Source of the DNA: Bacteroidota bacterium
GTDB taxonomy: Bacteria > Bacteroidota > Bacteroidia > Chitinophagales > UBA2359
Assembly: GCA_020629895.1 (NCBI GenBank)
Contig: JAHDCM010000077.1
Location: 1 to 10,769 of the forward strand
Reading direction: 5' to 3'
DNA length: 10,769 bases
Within the stretch, counting starts at the first letter, position 1. Every line of letters begins with the position of its first letter. The notes below the pieces were generated by a model. That model saw only the letters and a program-made list of their open reading frames with translations, was not told where the DNA came from and did no database searches. A program made the position numbers and the translations under genes. Shown here in pieces: positions 7,262 through 10,769 of this stretch.

Positions 7262-7287
7262 GGTGCTTCAGAAAATAAATACATCGT

Positions 7288-8070
7288 ATGATAAGCAAAA
7301 ATCAAACAAAATTCATTCAATCGTTAAAATTAAAGAAATACCGACAAAAAAATAGTGCTTTTGTTGTGGAAGGGGAAAAGATGGTCAAAGAATTATTGAT
7401 GATATATCGACAGGCAACGTCGTTTGTTGTTGAACAGATTGATGCCGTTTATGCTACGAAAGAATGGCTTGCAGAAGAAGTAGCGTTAGTAAATAGTTGT
7501 CACGATGTGTTGTTCGAGGAGGTAACAAAGGGAGAACTAGCTAAAATTTCACAATTGAAAACGCCCAATAAAGTAGTGGCTGTTGTTAGATACCTACACT
7601 CTAAAAACATAACTCCTTTGGTGGCTCCATTACAAGAACATATCCTAGTACTAGACCATATTCAAGATCCTGGTAATTTAGGCACGATCATTCGGATAGC
7701 AGATTGGTTTGGTATAAAACGACTATATTGTTCAACGGATTGTGTGGATTTATTTAATGCGAAGGTCATACAAGCAACAATGGGTTCGGTTTTTCGTATT
7801 GCACCTATTTATACAAACTTAGAGCTATTGTTATCACAAGCACAATTACAAGGCATTCCTGTATATGGAGCAATGCTAGGAGGAGAACCAATAAAGAAGT
7901 CGGTGTTTAAGGAATATGGGTTAGTGGTAATTGGGAATGAAGGAGGGGGTATTCGTACTTCATTACAGACTTATTTAAGTCATAAAATCACTATACCAAG
8001 ACTAGGAGAAGCCGAATCTTTGAATGCTGCTATTGCAACAGGCATTATTTATGCTATAATAAATTTGTAA
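7288..8070 (+). CDS. TrmH/SpoU-family RNA 2'-O-methyltransferase
   Basis: This is a 260-residue SPOUT-class enzyme expected to transfer a methyl group from S-adenosylmethionine to a ribose 2'-OH in rRNA or tRNA, in the cytoplasm. The N-terminus (about 3-100) is the L30e-like substrate-binding domain, beginning I-S-K-N-Q-T-K-F-I and containing A-F-V-V-E-G-E-K. The catalytic domain carries all three SpoU motifs. Motif 1 is LDHIQDPGNLGTIIRIADWFG (122-142 less its ends), with Asn130 and Arg136. Motif 2 is LVVIGNEGGGI (212-222). Motif 3 is I-P-R-L-G-E-A-E-S-L-N-A-A-I-A (236-250). The knot-forming region looks complete and the length is normal. The ATG at 7288 matches the usual start of the family. 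The exact target nucleotide cannot be told, so no gene symbol is given. The gene is divergent from tamL, a pairing I recall from other Bacteroidota, and lies 28 nt before the histidine kinase, with which it may be cotranscribed. Confidence 0.9.
   Translation: MISKNQTKFIQSLKLKKYRQKNSAFVVEGEKMVKELLMIYRQATSFVVEQIDAVYATKEWLAEEVALVNSCHDVLFEEVTKGELAKISQLKTPNKVVAVVRYLHSKNITPLVAPLQEHILVLDHIQDPGNLGTIIRIADWFGIKRLYCSTDCVDLFNAKVIQATMGSVFRIAPIYTNLELLLSQAQLQGIPVYGAMLGGEPIKKSVFKEYGLVVIGNEGGGIRTSLQTYLSHKITIPRLGEAESLNAAIATGIIYAIINL
8033..8067 (+). promoter_or_regulatory. Putative internal promoter for the histidine kinase gene
   Basis: TTG at 8033-8035 and TAAATTTG at 8060-8067 have the same 24-nt gap as the methyltransferase promoter. 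The element lies in the last codons of the methyltransferase gene and would give a leader of about 26 nt before the ATG at 8099. The kinase could thus be expressed on its own as well as by read-through. The match falls in AT-rich coding sequence, so chance is possible. Confidence 0.38.
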
Positions 8071-8098
8071 AGTATGGACTCACTATTTTTTATCAGAT

Positions 8099-9850
8099 AT
8101 GCTTGCGAATACAAAAAGCGAAAAAGTCAGAAAGCGTATAGAGAAAATTCTCCAAGAGATTGCGCATTATTCGGCACAAGATCGTAAACATTATATCGCC
8201 AAAGTAAAACAGGTAGAACAACTTGCCTTAGAGTATCAATTTTTTGATCATTATACGAGCGCACTTATCAAGAAAGGGCTGTATTATTATCGTAATGATA
8301 AGCTGGATCAGGCGATTATGGTAACAAGAAAAGCAGCGGATATCGCGACTAAGTTTAAGTATAAGAAAAAACTAACCCACTGTTATATCAACCTAAGTGG
8401 GTATCTCCAACAAAAAAATCAATTAGATAAGGCTATTTCCTATAATTATGAAGCCTTGAAACTCAATCCGGATGACTTCGAATCCGCACATTTGTATAAC
8501 AATTTAGCGATGATTTTGCATAGTCGAAAGGAAAATAGAAGAGCCTTAGATTACCTAGAACAATCTATTTACTATTACAAAAAAATACCTGAACCCCGAT
8601 TGGCAGGAGTTTATATAAATCAGGGAATTATTTTAGGTGAGTTGAAGAATTCTGATTTAGTCGTAAAAGCGTATTCAAAAGCAATCAACTATGCCAGGAA
8701 AGAACAAGATGATTTTTTATTAGCAACAGCCTTAGAAGGATTAGGACGGACTTATCTTGACCTAGATGAACTAGACCAAGCATCACATTTTTTAGAAAAA
8801 GCACTTATCGTTGCGAATGACCTCAACGAATTGTTTTTAAGGGGTAATATTTTTAATAATCTAGGAGCTGTTTATGTGAAAGGAGGGCAGTTAAAAACAG
8901 CGATTACTTATTTTGAGGACGCTTTTCAATTATTTGAAAAACACGGACATCCCAATGTAGGGATTAAGTCCTTAGAAATGTTACACGAAACCCATGCACA
9001 ATTAGGAGATTGGGAACAGGCTTATCATTATCAGAAACAGCTATTAGCTTTTAAGGAAAAACAATTTCAGGAGTCACAAGAACAGACTGTTAATGAGATT
9101 ATACAAGATAAGGTAAAAGAAATAGACCTTTTACAAAATAAACATGAGCTAATTACGCGGCAAAATGAAGAGTTGACACAATATGCCTATATCGTGGCAC
9201 ATGATCTTAAAGAACCATTGCGCAATATCAATGGTTTTGCACATTTAATAAAAAAAGATACCGAAAGTGAATTGTCAGAGAACTCAATAGAGTTGCTTGA
9301 TTTTTTGATCAATGCAAGCGTAAAAATGAATGACCTATTGAGTGATTTATTGAAATATACCACCATTGATACAGGGAAAGATGAAAGAGAAGTGACGAAC
9401 TTGAATGAGTTGATAGCCAGCTTAAAATTTGACTTACAATATTTATTTAAAGAAACAGCGGCAGAGCTGTGTACAGATGAACTTCCAAGTATTGGTTGCT
9501 ACCCCTTAGCCTTGCGGCAGTTGCTACAAAATCTAATCACCAATAGCATTAAGTTTCGCCATCCTGAACGAAGCTGCAAAATGCATCTGAGTTATAAAAA
9601 AGAGGGAAACACCCATATTTTTACCTTTACCGATAATGGCATTGGCATAGAACCTATTTACCTTCAAAAAATCTTCCGCATTTTTACTCGTTTAGAAAAA
9701 CACAAATACGAAGGAACGGGTATTGGCTTGGCAATTTGTAAAAAAGTAGTTGATAAACATGGAGGTATTATCTATGCCGATTCTGATGGAAAGTCAGGTA
9801 CCTCCTTTACCTTTACATTGGTGGAGGATATAGATTATTTTTTGCCTTAA
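8099..9850 (+). CDS. Soluble TPR-containing sensor histidine kinase
   Basis: This 583-residue protein is a probable two-component kinase. The N-terminal two thirds hold about seven TPR units starting near residues 53, 93, 130, 169, 209, 249 and 289. The spacing is about 40 residues, as in TPR_12-type repeats, rather than 34. A charged helical stretch (about 318-362) of coiled-coil character leads into the kinase. The H-box is I-V-A-H-D-L-K-E-P-L-R with His368 as the phospho-acceptor. The ATPase domain has the N-box L-L-Q-N-L-I-T-N-S (Asn478, Asn482), the G1 box D-N-G-I-G-I (512-517), an F-box around I-F-R-I-F (525-529) and the G2 box G-T-G-I-G-L (539-544). All catalytic boxes are intact. There is no signal peptide or membrane segment, so it should sense an internal signal or a protein partner. 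No response regulator is encoded nearby. The stop codon overlaps that of the convergent nadC. Confidence 0.9.
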   Translation: MLANTKSEKVRKRIEKILQEIAHYSAQDRKHYIAKVKQVEQLALEYQFFDHYTSALIKKGLYYYRNDKLDQAIMVTRKAADIATKFKYKKKLTHCYINLSGYLQQKNQLDKAISYNYEALKLNPDDFESAHLYNNLAMILHSRKENRRALDYLEQSIYYYKKIPEPRLAGVYINQGIILGELKNSDLVVKAYSKAINYARKEQDDFLLATALEGLGRTYLDLDELDQASHFLEKALIVANDLNELFLRGNIFNNLGAVYVKGGQLKTAITYFEDAFQLFEKHGHPNVGIKSLEMLHETHAQLGDWEQAYHYQKQLLAFKEKQFQESQEQTVNEIIQDKVKEIDLLQNKHELITRQNEELTQYAYIVAHDLKEPLRNINGFAHLIKKDTESELSENSIELLDFLINASVKMNDLLSDLLKYTTIDTGKDEREVTNLNELIASLKFDLQYLFKETAAELCTDELPSIGCYPLALRQLLQNLITNSIKFRHPERSCKMHLSYKKEGNTHIFTFTDNGIGIEPIYLQKIFRIFTRLEKHKYEGTGIGLAICKKVVDKHGGIIYADSDGKSGTSFTFTLVEDIDYFLP

Positions 9851-10686
9851 AAAGCCTTCAAACTCATATCCATACTACGATAAGAATGCGTAAGCGCGCC
9901 TACTGAAATAAAATCAACACCTGTTTCGGCATAGCCGCGAATGGTAGCAAGTGTAATACCGCCCGACGATTCTGTTTCAAAGCGTCCATTCACTAGCTTT
10001 ACCGCCTCAATAGTAGTAGGTACATCCATATTATCAAGTAAAATGCGATCTACTTGACCTACGTCTAAGACTTCCTGTAATTCTTCTAAATTACGCACCT
10101 CAATTTCTACCTTTATATCCAAGTTTTTTTCCTTCAAATAGGCTTGTGTAGCGAGTATAGCTGGCGTAATACCTCCTTTGAAATCGTGGTGATTATCCTT
10201 AATCATAATCATATCATATAGACCCATTCGGTGGTTGTAGGCACCACCAATGCGTACTGCCCATTTTTCGATAATACGCATGCCAGGGGCTGTTTTGCGC
10301 GTGTCCAACACTTTGGCATCGGTTCCTTTTACCGCTTCCATGTATGTAAATGCCATCGTAGCGATGCCACTCATGCGCTGCATACAATTGAGTACCAGCC
10401 GTTCGGCACGTAAAATGGCTTGTACTTTGCCGCTGACCGTAAAAGCAATGTCGCCATACTTCACCGCCTTTCCATCTGCGATCAGTACTTCTATTTTCAA
10501 GGACGGATCAACATATTGAAAGATCATTTCCGCTAATTCGATGCCTGCAATAATGCCTTCGTCTTTTACAATAAGACGTGCGCGTCCTTCGGCATCGGCA
10601 GGAATACAAGACAAGGAAGTATGGTCGCCTTCACGAACATCTTCTTTATAGATACGGTCAATAAATTCAAGGAGTTCTTTTTGCAT
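9847..10686 (-). CDS. nadC: Nicotinate-nucleotide pyrophosphorylase (carboxylating), quinolinate phosphoribosyltransferase
   Basis: NadC (EC 2.4.2.19) joins quinolinate and phosphoribosyl pyrophosphate to give nicotinate mononucleotide, CO2 and pyrophosphate, the step at which de novo NAD synthesis enters the common pathway. The 279 residues are the normal family length. The N-terminal domain includes E-G-D-H-T-S (19-24) and A-G-I-E-L-A. E-R-L-V-L-N-C-M-Q-R-M-S-G-I-A-T (95-110) leads into the barrel. Signature and binding residues are present: D-T-R-K-T (128-132), N-H-R (151-153), I-K-D-N-H (162-166), E-I-E-V (194-197), L-L-D-N-M (216-220), E-S-S-G-G-I (239-244) and S-V-G-A-L-T-H-S (261-268). 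It should be a cytoplasmic homodimer or higher oligomer. No nadA or nadB lies in the window. The ATG at 10686 is the natural start and is directly abutted by the 23-bp tandem repeat. The gene's 3' end overlaps the kinase gene by 4 nt. Confidence 0.96.
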   Translation of the reverse strand: MQKELLEFIDRIYKEDVREGDHTSLSCIPADAEGRARLIVKDEGIIAGIELAEMIFQYVDPSLKIEVLIADGKAVKYGDIAFTVSGKVQAILRAERLVLNCMQRMSGIATMAFTYMEAVKGTDAKVLDTRKTAPGMRIIEKWAVRIGGAYNHRMGLYDMIMIKDNHHDFKGGITPAILATQAYLKEKNLDIKVEIEVRNLEELQEVLDVGQVDRILLDNMDVPTTIEAVKLVNGRFETESSGGITLATIRGYAETGVDFISVGALTHSYRSMDMSLKAF

Positions 10687-10769
10687 GATTAATGATTGAA
10701 CGGTTGAACGATTTATGGTTGAACGGTTGAACGATTTATGGTTGAACGGTTGAACGATTTATGGTTGAA
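10687..10769. repeat. 23-bp tandem repeat abutting the nadC start codon
   Basis: On the plus strand each unit is GGTTGAAC twice followed by GATTTAT. Copy 1 is 10694-10716 with one mismatch (GATTGAAC at its start). Copies 2 (10717-10739) and 3 (10740-10762) are perfect, and a fourth begins at 10763 and leaves the window. GATTAAT at 10687-10693 matches the tail of another unit at 6 of 7 positions, so the array touches the start codon. GTTGAAC is itself a near-palindrome (GTT and AAC around one base). No TAnnTTTG element is visible here on the minus strand, so the nadC promoter is either beyond the window or unconventional. Confidence 0.93.

Overview
The window looks like chromosomal DNA from a member of the Bacteroidota. 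It is AT-rich and gene-dense. Three points support this: several lipoprotein-type signal peptides, a TamL-type outer-membrane lipoprotein of the BamA superfamily, and a TlpA/ResA-like lipoprotein with a DUF4369-like middle domain. TAnnTTTG promoter elements, the -7 consensus of this phylum, also sit just upstream of five genes, and start codons mostly lack a Shine-Dalgarno sequence. A Saprospirales-like or related marine lineage is possible, but I cannot fix the genus from sequence alone. I see no phage, transposon, CRISPR, tRNA or rRNA sequence.

Layout: (1) 74-1522 (+), a secreted lipoprotein of the S41 peptidase family. (2) 1531-3366 (-), a lipoprotein with two thioredoxin-fold domains around a DUF4369-like domain. 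(3) A 155-nt divergent intergenic region with one promoter-like element for each direction. (4) 3522-3950 (+), a small Tyr/Asp-rich lipoprotein of unknown function. (5) 4808-7261 and 3962-4795, both (-), a probable two-gene operon: TamL followed 12 nt later by a membrane-anchored TPR protein. (6) 7288-8070 (+), a TrmH/SpoU-family RNA methyltransferase whose start codon lies 26 nt from that of tamL. (7) 8099-9850 (+), a soluble TPR-histidine kinase. (8) 9847-10686 (-), nadC. A 23-bp tandem repeat abuts the nadC start codon and runs off the right end of the window.

Most of the content is cell-envelope housekeeping: outer-membrane protein assembly (TamL), extracytoplasmic thiol-disulfide chemistry, a surface or periplasmic protease, and small lipoproteins. 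One RNA modification enzyme, one orphan signalling kinase and one NAD biosynthesis enzyme complete it. The genes do not form an obvious single pathway. All three convergent pairs are packed to within 11 nt or overlap, and no classical intrinsic terminator is visible.

I found no convincing new multi-gene system. The points most worth a second look are the 23-bp repeat touching nadC and its degenerate relative upstream of the thioredoxin gene, the kinase that lacks the membrane segment usual for TPR kinases, tamL followed by a TPR gene instead of tamB, and the double thioredoxin fusion whose first domain lacks the cis-proline.
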